Assembly: GCA_017853735.1 (NCBI GenBank)
Contig: JAFMJA010000051.1
Coordinates: 1 to 13,218, forward strand
Direction: 5' to 3'
DNA from: Burkholderiaceae bacterium
Lineage (GTDB): Bacteria > Pseudomonadota > Gammaproteobacteria > Burkholderiales > Burkholderiaceae_C
DNA: 13,218 nucleotides
Positions 13,202 through 13,218 of the stretch are shown here, one piece after another. Position numbers and translations under genes: made by a program. Position 1 is the first letter of the stretch, and every line of letters begins with the position of its first letter. The notes under the pieces were generated by a model, which saw nothing but the letters and a program-made list of their open reading frames with translations, was not told the DNA's origin and searched no databases.

Positions 13202-13218
13202 AACGTCAACACGGGTGC

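Overview
The window looks like the chromosome of a betaproteobacterium, most likely Burkholderiales close to Comamonadaceae. The evidence is the alaA-hom-thrC order with molybdenum cofactor genes behind it, the bcp-phoH pair with a proline/alanine-rich PhoH N-terminus, and the rpsF-priB-rpsR-rplI-dnaB order. Base composition is moderately GC-rich. Taxonomy here is inference from protein similarity recalled from memory; no search was run.

Layout. (1) 1-486, minus: the first 162 codons of an amidohydrolase-family gene resembling LigW-type aromatic decarboxylases, cut by the left edge. (2) 540-7182, minus: a seven-gene co-directional run read from right to left, alaA (alanine aminotransferase), hom, thrC, mobB, moeA, moaD, moaE. 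Genes from thrC onward are almost gapless, with 4-base ATGA overlaps at mobB/moeA and moeA/moaD. It therefore joins aspartate-family amino acid synthesis to the end of molybdenum cofactor synthesis. (3) 7183-7260: a 78-bp divergent intergenic region. (4) 7261-10049, plus: an Mth938-like protein, a Bcp/PrxQ peroxiredoxin with a structured leader, and a PIN-PhoH fusion. (5) A hairpin terminator in the convergent phoH/dnaB gap. (6) 10116-11528, minus: dnaB, with a near-consensus DnaA box upstream. (7) 11706-13153, minus: the ribosomal/primosomal operon rpsF-priB-rpsR-rplI, ended by a strong intrinsic terminator. The rpsF leader runs to the right edge.

How the genes work together. Hom and ThrC take aspartate semialdehyde to threonine, and AlaA handles alanine/pyruvate. 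MoaD/MoaE add the dithiolene sulfurs to make molybdopterin, MoeA inserts molybdate, and MobB assists dinucleotide attachment. DnaB and PriB are both replication-restart/replisome proteins and are separated only by ribosomal protein genes. Bcp removes peroxides. PIN-PhoH is probably an RNA helicase-nuclease.

I found no CRISPR array, tRNA, rRNA, insertion sequence, prophage or toxin-antitoxin pair, and nothing I would call an undescribed multi-gene system. No gene-free stretch exceeds 300 bases. The observations most worth a second look are regulatory: tandem hairpins in the bcp leader, an inverted repeat over a possibly leaderless phoH start, a DnaA-like box ahead of dnaB, alternative hairpins ahead of rpsF, and two TTG starts. 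The LigW-like gene beside the cofactor operon is also notable.
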